A stretch of 64,000 bases of DNA from positions 5,631,001 through 5,695,000 of the forward strand of contig JANCRA010000032.1 in assembly GCA_024362935.1 (NCBI GenBank). Reading direction: 5' to 3'. The DNA comes from Setophaga petechia. Its lineage: Eukaryota > Chordata > Aves > Passeriformes > Parulidae. Under the pieces are notes generated by a model, which saw only the letters and a list, made by a program, of their open reading frames with translations, was not told where the DNA came from and made no database searches. This document shows, piece by piece, positions 11,701 to 23,700 of this stretch. Position 1 is the stretch's first letter. Each line of letters starts with the position of its first letter. Both the position numbers and the translations under genes were made by a program.

Positions 11701-14700
11701 CTTAATTAGTTATTTCCAATTATAGTCCTCTCTGGACACCCTAAGGGCATAAAATTTGTTACAGAATGAAAAAATGGTGGAAATAAAAATAAATATGGTA
11801 TCACTGTATAATAAGTGTATTGTTGTGTAGCACAGCCTCTTAAGCCTTATACAACTCCTGTTAATAAAAACAGGCCAACCTTACATGACAAACAGTTATT
11901 TTAATCTCTCTAGAACTCCAACCTTCCAGTGTTTTTGGCCTTCCTTGTCAGAGACCTGTGAGAAATGCTAGTCTTTCCATTCACAAACCATTAATAAAGT
12001 TGATTTAAAAAAATAAGTAACTTCTTGAAGTATATAGCTACTTGTCAAATTATTTGTCACATATAAAACTTCCTAAGAAAGAATTGTATGAAGTTTTTGT
12101 TTAGCCCAACATCTCTAGCTGAAATTGGTGATAAGATCAATCCCCTTGTAAGAATTCAGTAAAAATAAAAGTATTTTTTCTGTGTCACTTATTGTTGTTT
12201 GAAGCTTTCTAGCTTGTGGGCATGACAGTAGTGGCATGTCTGTTGTGCTTCTTGGAGGATTGGATGAGAGTAAGTCATCTCTATTTGCACTTTAAAGGAG
12301 TTGGCACACAGAACTTTTAAGTTCAAATTCAGGGAGAGGAAGTAGTGGAAGTGTTTATATACAGCACAAATTCTTGCTCAATTTCCTAGAATCCTAGAAT
12401 AGCTCATTTCATGGTTGATTTTGTTTAACAGAAGCACTTTCTCTGCTGTGCTTCATCCTGCTTTGTAGTTGCGTTGCTCAGAGTAAGCATGTTTGTTTTT
12501 GAGACAGTGTGGCAACGGTGGTGACTCTTTACCAGTGATGAAATGGAGGAGAACATGATTTTGTGGTAGTGAGAGGAGTGATGGGAACTCCTTTTAGGTG
12601 TGGTGTCTTTAGTTTCGGGGGAAAAATAAGCTGGAACAATTGCATTTCTTCCATGTTCACAGTAATAATAGATGATTGTGGTTACATAGATTGCTGTGAA
12701 AGGAGGAATGGGAGATGTTCACAATGATTTCAGACACAGGGAAGAGATTTCTTCTAGATTCCCATCTAGAGCATATGGAGTTAGGTGCTGGCAGTGCTGA
12801 TGCCACTGGAGTGGTAGCAGATTATTCGTATAATATGTAATTGAAATACTTTGCTGTTTCTGGAAATATATCTGCCTCACAATCATCATTAAAACCTAGA
12901 CCTGATTAAAGTAGTCATTTTCACTTCATTGATGGTCTTTGAAAGTATGGAGATGTCCCCAATAGCAATAGTTTTGCATATGGAAAATGACATGCACTGA
13001 TGACAGGGTAGGGTCTGCCTTTGGACTATCAATTAGATACATAATTGCAAAAAATGCATTAATTTTGAATTAGTGTTACTATAAAATGTTTAAACATTTA
13101 TTTAGAATGCAAAACAAACTCATGAATTTATGGCTTTGGACCTGTTGTACGCCCACAAACATTTAAATAATTTTGATACGCATATCATCTGTGTCCACTG
13201 AAAGTAACATTAAGAGAATCCAAGTCTCTGCCTAGTGGAACACAAATCAGACTTTCTAAAAGATACTGTGTTGTAATTTCTAAAGAAACATCTGCTTGAG
13301 AAGGAAGAAATCTGAAGTTGCAGAGCAGGCTAATGCAAAACAAACAAACAAACAAAACCACAACAAAAATCCCCGATGAAAATTAAACAGAAACTTCATG
13401 CCTTTTAAAGAGCTGAAAGCAAAGCATTTTGGTGAATATTCTGGAGAACTTGTGGTACAGAATAATGCTTCTTTTATTGCTTGATAAGAGTTTCTCTGCT
13501 GGCTGTATACACCAGGCCCTTTATTTGCTCCAAAGTGAAAAGCCAAATGCAGCAGTGAATGCAGAACCTGAAGCTTGTTGCAGTGCTATAATGATTCAGA
13601 AGTTTGCTTTTCTCAGTTTACAATTGTATATATTGTATTCTGTTGAAGTTTTAGCTTCATTGGGGTAGATCATTTAAAGGATGTGTCACTTCAAGAATAG
13701 CAAACAAAAATATAATGGAAACTATGATGTGTTCTACCTTTCAGCAGGTTTCTCTACAGTGACGGGTGCAGTAAAATGTTGCAAGGCTGAAGGCATAATG
13801 AAATCCTCCTATTTTTAGTTTATATTGAGTAAATAAATTTGTTCATTGTATTAGAGGTTTTATCTAATAGGTATACTTTTCCCCCTTTCCCATGCAGAAT
13901 GTCTGTGTGTGCTCAGAGGTACATTGGCATTTACAGATCAAAGAATGAGCCTTTATTTGATTCATAATTATGTGTGAAAAGATAAAAGGATCGCCTTAAC
14001 TTAGTGTGGCTGTGTGTACTGATGTCTTTGGTATCATTTCCCTCAATTGTCACCTTGGAGGACCCTTGGTTTTGCCCCTTTCTGAGCCAGTTGTGTTTCA
14101 ACCTGTAATGTCTGGCCTTAGAGCAAGCCCAAAAATTAGCTCCCAAGGTAGTTTCATGGCTCTCTATTAAAGAGAGTCACTCCATTGCCGGTAGCTCCTC
14201 CTACGCTCTGTTCCAGCTGTGGAGGCAGTTTAAGCATTAAACTTAGCATTAAAAGTTTGTGTCTGAACCCTCAACTCTTTTGATGTTTCGTTTTTTACGT
14301 AGAATAAAATACTTAAAGCATTCTGCTAATTATGTCTCTTCTTCTGAACCAGTAAAAATAAAGTGTGGGTTTTTCCCAAGTACTGTCTTGTACTGGATTC
14401 AGTGCACAGTGTTCCCCTCTGTCTTCCTTTCCCTCAGGTTCCTGGGAGAACTGAAGTTGGCTGAGGCAGCAGAACTGGGACTGCAGTGAGGGTCACTGCA
14501 TTATACCTATCTGCCTGGGTTGGACTTTTTCCATAAGCACATGTTTATGGGGTACATGTATTTGTGTGCTCTGCATACTGTCATCCCCTTTTGCTTCACA
14601 TCCTAGCACATGAAGGTGGTAGCAGAGAGAAGAAACAGATGACAGTAGCTGAGGTATTAGGGGTATTGTTTGCCTTGTTTGGTGTGTAGAGCTGGGTTGC

Positions 14701-17700
14701 CTTTCTAAAGACCAAGCTAAGGTAGCTGGCAAAAATCAATAGCCTCTGTATGTACTCTGAGGGACACCATTTTCCAAGGAATTGCATTGAGTCAAAGGAC
14801 AAGAGATTTTTCAATACATAGGTGACAGTGGCTGTTCTTTCTCCCACCTTAGAATCATTGTGCCATGTGTATCCTTCAGATGTGGCTATTTCCTTCAATA
14901 TACAACTTAAATTCTTTTGGTATTACTGGATGTATCTCTTTTTTTCTGTGTGTGTCCTTGTGGTGTCTTGAGGTTTAATATTTCAGGGTATTTTTAAGTA
15001 TTAATTTGTTTCTTTTTCTCTACATGTTTCCACTTGGGTTCCATTGCTTTCTGTCTCTCAGGTTTTTTGAAGACCATGACACGTTCTCATACCATGCAAA
15101 CAGAACTTGTTAATTAGCATTCATGCCACAAGAAAACTGGCATTTATCTTAGAATGCATAAGGAAAGGTTTCCTTCCATTTTCTGAGTCTCAGAAGTGTT
15201 TTGTTTTGTGGAGTCTGTCCATAAAACAGGAATTGACATGCGTGGAGTGTATGTAGATAAAACACAAAGCTGCAGTGGTGGAGAGAGTGCCCACCTCTGT
15301 TGTTTTAAGGGGAAAGGTTCCAGCACAGATGGCTTTTTTTGAGAGTTGCTTCAGTGGTGAATGTGATTGTTTACTGGCAAGTCATTTTTGTGGTCTCAGC
15401 AAGTTCATTTGGACAGACACCTCTCTTAATGGATGGTCAGCTTGAACAGGTGCAAATTTAAGGTGGCTCTTTCTAATAAATGACTATTTGTAGCTGTATT
15501 TTGCACTAGAAATTGATTTAGGAATTAGGCTGTAGACTGTCTAAATTGTACGCAGGCGTTGCCATAATGCCTGCTTGCAGCCTTTAGAATTTTGTAAATT
15601 AAAGGACATGGAAAGTGAAAGAAAACAGAAAGGAAAAATGTTTTTTCGATGTGGAGGAAAGGTCATTCTTCTTGTATATGGGCTCTACCGGTTTCCTAAC
15701 CAACCTGTAAGATATTTTTTCAATTGTTCATTCAGGAAATTGTTATCCAGAACAGGAGATAAATGTATTACTTAATTATTACGCTATAGCTACTGAGTTT
15801 AAATGTACAGAAGAAATTGTTCTGGTTTGTGTGTGAGTCCTGGGGTTTTGCGTTTTGGCTGTGAGGACTAAACCTCAGAGGAGATGGGCTGTTTTCTTAA
15901 GTGAGCCATTTCATCTGTTACTTCCCCTTCAGAGATGGAGAGGCCTGATTTTGTGTATGTAATTGCAAATAACCTGAGAGCCCTTGATTAATGAAGCTAT
16001 GTGCATTGAAATTCAGAGAGGGAGTTAGTACAGAAAAGATTATATATATTTTGCTTTCCCCTTCCTAAAAGGAGTTTGCAAGAAAACTGCAGTATCAATG
16101 ACAGGCTTCTGAGGAATTTTGAGATTTCCAAAGAGAAAATATAATAAACATCTTGTATTTTCTTGTAACACTTATTTAATGTTGGGAAACGTTAGTATAG
16201 TATAACATGGGCATTCTGGCTATGGTAGAATTAGTAAGGCTTTACAGCCTGCTTGGTGTTGGGATGTGTCAACTGGAGTAAAACATTGTAAACTCAAAGG
16301 ATAGATGACTGTTGTACTTTTAGGAGGGACTGTCTTGGGCTTTTTGATGCTGAGATACTGCCCTTTAGTCAGTATTTGGATCATTGTCTTCTAAAGCATT
16401 TCTTTGAGTTGAGAGGCTGTATAATTGCTGCTTTGTAGTTTCTCTGTTCAGGTTTAGGCTTGGTGATCCAAACTTCAGCCTCTATCTGTAACATCTGTTA
16501 CATCTTTGCTTTTCAGATACAGAATTGAGAGTAAATTTGAGCATACAGGAGGTGGAATGACTACGTTAGAACTATAGTTACGTGTATCTAAAATAGAATA
16601 ATTCCATCTTGGTTATTTGGAAGGCTCTTTAAATTGGAAGGTTGTCATCTTGCATTCAGGATAGTCTAATTTGTACCTTGCTGTACTTTTTTCCCCAATT
16701 TCTTTTTAATGAGTGGGTTAGTGGTTTAGGAAGTCAAATTTGTATCCTGAGCTGTCATGTGCACCTCTTTCACTTCATATAAATGTGAGATAGCTAAATA
16801 CAAATCATCTTTCCACCAAGTGCTGGAAGAGGAGAGGGAGCGCAAGCTGTGATATACTTCCTGAGGGACAGGAGTATGCATTGAGGTAGACAATTTGGAG
16901 CATCTCATGCATATTAGTGATTTCTTTTGTCAGTAATCCTCTGTTAGTGTTTGTGAAGGACAGGCAAAACCGTGTGGCTTTTCTCTTCTACATCAAGGGA
17001 ACAGAAAGCAATGGGAAGTACTACATGCCTACTGTGCCTTCTCCAAACACTTAATAGATATGTTCTTAGAATTATAGGGCTGCCTTAGATTTAAGGCATT
17101 TCTGGTTATATTCTCTTATCAGAACATCTTTCAAAGTCAAGATAGCATAATTTATAAGATTAAAAATTAGGTGGAAATATTTGTATTTGTGTTTGAAAGC
17201 AGAGACTGCCTATGTAAAGCAAGCAAGCTTTAGAGGGAAATTGGTAGGTCTTGAGAAACCCCATTCATTTTATATGCCATCTATTTGAGACCAAGACTGC
17301 TGTTTTCCTGTTATATAGAGGATTTTAAATCCTAATACCATTTAAATTTGCCTAATGAGTCTGCCACTTCACTTTGTCACTGGGGTAAGATCATACATGA
17401 GCCAGTTTATGGAAGCCTGCAGATTGTGCCTTTGCCTCTGTTCACATATGTCCCTATATTACATCTTTATAAATTTTAACCTTTTGCTCTAAGATGCTTT
17501 GGGTACAGAAAACTCAGTACCTGATACTGGAATTTGAGTGTACCTTTCCTAATCACAAATAGGCATGTGTAGCACAGTGTAAATTACAGGAATTAATGCA
17601 GTAGTTGTTCTCAAAATAGTTGAATTGATTTCTTTGCAGAAGCCTCCTGACTGAGTAGTGTTTGATGCATGGAAAACTTTTTTGTGTATTTGAAAAGCAG

Positions 17701-20700
17701 TGATAAAGCAGCCTGGTTGTTGAAATGTCAGAGTTTCACTTTGACATTTAGAGAAGAGTTTCCATTTTCTGATTTGTTCTAGTGTGGCTTTTTTTCAATA
17801 TTGAGAATCTTAGAGAAGATACAGAAAGTCATTAATTGAGCTGTAAAGCTTTATTTCTGTATTACAAATGCAGTTGAAGGTTTCTGGAATTTATAGCAGT
17901 GTCCTTTAAAGAGTGCTGTTGATGGATATGATGCTTCTAAAATACTGACTATCCCATATGGATCTTAGCCTTTGAACATTTTCTTGGAAACTGGTCGTGT
18001 AGGTGGAGGGGGAGAAGAAAAAGTGGGAGGTTGCAGTCTGAAAATGTGCAGAAATGTTTGGTTTTTCTTACTGTGTAACAGAAGAAACTTTGGTCTGCTG
18101 AATTCCTTAGTAATAAAGAAACAAAGACTAGTTAATTTGAAATTATAAAAGTAATAATAAATAACAAAACTACATGAATGTCTGATTTAAATATTCCAGT
18201 TGACAAGAAGTTGTGTTTAGCTCTGTATTGAGTGGATGAATTACTTCATTTACATTGCATTGTGGTGGGTTTTTTCCTGAAGAATTTCCTGAAAAGTTAA
18301 TTGCTTCTTTCTTAATGTAATTTTTAGTTTATTTCAAAACAGACACTGTACACTTTGCACTCCTATTAAATGTATGCATTAATATGCAATATAATTCATT
18401 GTTGTAATATTCAGAGATGAATAACTTATTTGTTAAACAAGAAAGGATCATTGTTTTTAACTACATCTGTGTGAAGTCAGATGGAATTTCAATTTTGTTA
18501 GAATACACAAGAAAAATAGTTTTAGTTATCTTAAAAAATGCCTAAAAATGTTGGAGAAATATTACTTCTAAATTAAAAATTAATTTTGAGAAATTTGGTT
18601 GTTTCTGTTATGTCTAGCAGAAAACACTAGATTAGGAAATTGAATGAAAATTTCTGGTTGCCTTGCCTCTGAAGATTTTTAAAATAAGGAGAGCTGTTTT
18701 GTAAAATGTGATTTAATCTTTAGGGAACTAAAACATGTATCAATTACAGCTGAAATTTATTTCTTAACTTTTTATAGAACTCTGAAATTAGCAGCAATTA
18801 TGTTAAATGTTATTTTTTTACTCTTGAGTATTTATACTGGGAGTTCTCCTAGTTCATTTGTTTGACTTCCTCAAATTTATCAGCCTCAAACTTGTTTATC
18901 TTGAATCTTTCAGCTCTTTAATGGAAGTCATTGTTTTCAAATATTATAATAAGGTTGAATTTTTCAGCATTCTGAGGTGCTTTGTTTCAGTTTGAATTGT
19001 AAATAAGAAAACCACTGCTATTAAGAAATGGTTAAAATGAAAATATTTCCATTAAAATTGTACTGTGCTCGTGTTCTTTGTCTGACTTCTATAATTTTAT
19101 GGGATTCTTTGGGGGTGTTTTATAGCTATAAAGCAAGTGGTACTGTTAAAAGCATTTTACTCTAGAGTGAGGGTGGCTAAGTTAAAGTGCATTAAAATTA
19201 GTATGAAGAATATTTTACAAGTAATTGCTTTGTTGTTTTGGGGGGTTTTGTTGCATTTGCTTTTTTGTTGTTGTTGGTTTTGTTTTGTTTTTTGGTTTTT
19301 TTCTAATTCAGATAGCAATGGTCAGTAATATTTTAAAAAACTGAGTTACTCATTAATTAATATTTCCCTTGAAAGATCTTTTCTAAAATTGTTTTCCCAT
19401 AAATGAATTTTCAAATATTCATGTGAAGTTTAAAGCCCATGCTTTGACAGCCTGTGTAAGAGTTGTGCATGTACCTGTGTCCTTTTCAGCTCTAGTATCA
19501 GTTTCTGTGGTTTTGTTAGATGATACAGCATATTTTAATTTTTTGAGAGAAAATCTTGTTGTGTTTTTAAATAGACTGTGAAAGAGAGCACCTGTTTGAT
19601 GCACTATTTGAAGCACTATTAATTCAAGCGATCTCTTGGACTCTTTTCTTGCTCAAGTTACTTTTTGCCAACTTACAGCTTTGTAGTAATGTATAATAAC
19701 TGATCAAAAACTAATTTCAAACATGAAGGGTAGAATACATTATAGAAAAATTATTTCCAACTTGTTATGATAAAAAAATCTATTAAGATATGTAAATATG
19801 GCAATAGATGAAAATGCACAAATAGTTGTCTCTCTGATTGCCATGGGGAAAACTAACAGCTTTACTCAGCAGCCTCCATTTTTATATTTCCAGCTGCATA
19901 TGTAGACTTAAAACTGGCTTCTCCAACATTGATAGAGGATATTTGAAGAACACCACTTAATAGAACTCTTAAAGAGGAAGTAGTTTTCAAAACTCTGTTG
20001 TATTGAGATAAATTTTGTTGATTTTGCAGTGTATTCTATATTAAAGGTCACTTTTGGAGGAGAGTGTGCTTCCTTAGTTATTCTTGATATTTGAATTTGA
20101 AGCTATTGGAGGATTCTTAAGGAGTTGTATCTATTGTATTTAGTAATATTTGGTCTTTTTCACTGAGTTCTGAATTGAGTAAAATTCTGCTTTGGAAATT
20201 TGGTATCTCACAATTTCTCAAAGCAATATTTTGTCATATTGCAATGTTTTTCTGAAAGAGTTTTTGGTTTTTTTTGTTTTTTTTTTTTTGTCCTGTGATT
20301 TTGATTTGATATGCAGGTGAGCTGCAAAAAATGTCTTTGCTCATCATTTGTATATTAAAATAATGTATTAAAATCAGAGACAATTTCTCAGATCATTTTC
20401 TCAGAAATTGTCATTTGGTGCTGAATAATGTTTTTTGTGTACAGAAGAGGGAAAAATAGAAAAGGCAATAATATCAAATCGAAAGACAGTAACAGCAAAT
20501 CAGCTTTAGAAAAAGTCAGGTATAAAATCAATTTAAAATTCCTTCAAAAAAGAAATGCATCTGTATTTTGTCTAAAGTTAAACTGCATACAAGATTTTAC
20601 AAATTTAGTGGGCAGTCTTGGGAAGGGGATCATAGAGAATTTGACTGCAAATACCTTTAATGTTTGGTTAATGTTATTCTTAAGCAGAAGTTAATAACTG

Positions 20701-23700
20701 TGAGTATGGATAAGCCTGTGGAGATGTTCTTTCATCTCTGGGGATGATCAAATGCAGTTAAAATACAAAATGTGGTCGTTCATCAGTCTCTGACAAGGAT
20801 ACCAGCTTGCAGGAACATGGAAAGACTTGTCAAATAAATCTTTGTAAAAGTAGGAAGTTGTCTATTTTGTAAATAGGCTTTTCCTAGTAAAGGTAGTGTG
20901 GAATATTAAATCATGATTAGCAAATGGAATACAAACCTATACTAATGGCAAGAATCCCTTTCTATGCAAGTGTTATATATGTGTTTGATAAGGTATGATT
21001 TAAGATCATGTTTTAAATATAATTAAACTTGTTTATCCTATGAACCAATTTTCTGAGAGGTTGTAGCTCTGCAGCCTTGTTTCAGTGCTGTCACTGAAGG
21101 CAGATGGAGAGAGAAACCCTTTTGTTTTTAGCAGGAGCACCTGGGCAGTTGGGGCATCTGTGCTGACAGGCAGCCAAGCTTTGGCCCAGGAGTGTGGCCA
21201 GCATGGCAGGAGACACATGTGGGGCAGGGGAACTGGCACTGCCCAGCATTGGGCCAGGGGAGATGGACCACAGGCAAATTCCACTGCTTTGTGCTTTGGG
21301 GCTTGGAGGAGCTCAAGACATTTCCTAGGGAAGTCTAAGGAGGATGAGGTGGGAAGGCTGGAAATGCTGTGGGGACAGGGAATTGGAGGTGCAGGCTCGA
21401 GGACCTTATAAGTACAATGGAAAGACTGTCTCAGGGACAAGCTGATAATGAAGGGGTACTTGCACAATGGAAACTTAAGTGACAGGAAGCAAATTCTTAG
21501 GAAAATGGTCTTCAGCATGCTACTCAAAAAACAAGCTATTCTTTAGAGCCACAGCTGAGCTAGGAAAGGAAGACAGCATGTAGTGATGCAACAGGCACGT
21601 TTCTGAGTTTCCCTAGGACTAACCATGGGGCCAGAGGATTTCTTTTGCTGCAGAGAGAAGGAGGATTTGCAGTGTGTCCCTTCTCCAGAAATATTGCTAA
21701 CAAGTTGATTCTCTTTTTTTGTCTCAGTAGTATATCCTAAGAATTGTACCAGCTCATATCACTTGGGAATGTATTTATAAGAGTGAAAGTTAAGTAATTT
21801 ATTGTGGATTATTGTGAATAGTGTTGCTTCCTACAAAAGCAAAACAGGCTTTCTGCTGCTTTGCAATGCCTCTTTTCCTTCCCCACTTTTCCTTTCACTT
21901 GAAAGCTAGCCTCTTGCTTTAGATTACTCCTTATGACGACTGTTTGTGTTACAAGGGATTGTGGCTTCCACAGGTTACAGATGAACTGTACCCACTGAGT
22001 CAGAACAGGAAAAGCACAGTTGTAGTAGATAGGTAGATAGATCAGTAGATAGGTTTTCATTAGAACAAAGACAATAAAACACACCAAAACTATGACTGCA
22101 ATTGCAAGTATATTCAATGTTTCTACATGTGATTCTCAAAGTGCTTCAATGTTTTGTTTTCCATGAAATCCTTTAAATGTGTTTCATTCCATTCAGACAT
22201 AAGAATAAGGATCCCCTTACAAATTGTAGGGATTATTTTAGTAGAATGGTAGTGTTTACTCTTCTATAGATGACTTTTGTAGATTGTACTTTTCTTTTTT
22301 TAATGGAGTTGTGGTTTTTGTTTTAGATGCATATGCAAAGTTTATAATTGACCTGACTTTATTCTTGCTTAGCTGTAACGAGCCATCCCACTAAACTGTA
22401 TTTTTAGACTTTCCTAAGGAAATGAAGCTTACACTAGTCATGCTGTCACAGTCAGCTGTCATAGTCCGTCCATCTGTCCATCCTTGATAACTCAGCCAAT
22501 TTTAGGCAAACTTGACAGACTGGCAGAGATAAACTAACTAGTTTTCTCCAAGTCTGTGCCTGGGAGAGTCATTGCTGATGTCCCTCACTGGAGGAGAAGC
22601 CAGAGCAACCCCAGCTCTTTGCTCAGTCCAGGCAGGGCTGAGAGGCAGGGGGGCACCAGGCACTGTGCTTGGCTGGCCAGCCCAACAAAGGTAGGGAGGA
22701 GGGCAGCACCAGGGGAGATGGAGTATGCTTTGAGGGCATTTTGGAGATGGCAGTGGGGACCCAGAGATATGAGAAGGACCTGGGGATGTGAAAGCAGTCA
22801 TACAGTAGGGGGACTTACTGTGAATCCTGCAGGAGAAGGGGGAGGAAGAGGAGGAATAGCTCAGCAGGAGGTATAAAGTGAAAAACAGGAACAGATTTCC
22901 ATGTTCTGCTCATGGAACAACTTGTTTCCTCTTCAGTCATGGACACAGTTATGAATGTTGCAATCTCACATTAAAAATTATTCTTAGATAATGTGCATGC
23001 CCTTTGCTGTGCCTGACTACAGATGAGTCTCTGCATAGTTTGTTCCTTTGGTCAAACCATCTGGAAAGTCTTTGGTGCACATTGCTTTTGCAAAATGTTA
23101 ATCATTACCATGCTGTCAGCCTTAAAAATGTTTGTTCACATGAAATGTTAAGCTTAAACCGAAGAATTCCAGTTGTCTTTATTGATAAAAATTAGAAACT
23201 TTACTACATTTCTTTTTTTAAATTATTTTCCCAAATTTGTAATGATTTATGTTTAATGATCATGATAGGAAACAATATTTGAAATGTCAGCTGCACTATT
23301 GGAAGGTCTGTGAAAAAAGAGGGAACCTATGCAAATCCAAATGAAGGACAGTGCTTGAATGATAACTTTTTCCTAAATGTTTAGATACCTTTATCTGATT
23401 TCAGAAGGGTTTTTGAGAGATTCTGGATTTTTACCTATTTGTAAACAGTTTTTTCTCTAGATGCTTAAGTTTATGTCATTTTCCTGTGACTCTCTATCCC
23501 CATTTCTCGCAGTTATCTCCGTGTTCTGCGTTTCAACTAGGTAGGCCAGCCTCACTTTTTACTGGTTTTTTCCTTAGTTCCTTTGCTGTAATTGCAAGAA
23601 GTGGACTGTATATCTTCATTAGTGAGCTGATAAAAGCCTAGGTTTTTAATCTGGAAGGTTTAGTCTCAGTGGAGGGCTTTATGTAGAGTGAATCTATTGA

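Noticed and set aside
12388..12425. AGAATCCTAGAAT, like the reversed 3' end of CR1
   Set aside because: The sequence after it does not continue into the CR1 body, unlike the clear copy at 46752.
15816..15990. TGTTCTGGTTTG start reminiscent of an avian LTR
   Set aside because: Only a dozen bases look familiar; no matching end, target duplication or polyadenylation region was found.
21033..21527. Minus-strand open frame of 164 codons
   Set aside because: It lies across a GC-rich patch, has no domain, repeats or family resemblance, and a competing open frame exists on the other strand.
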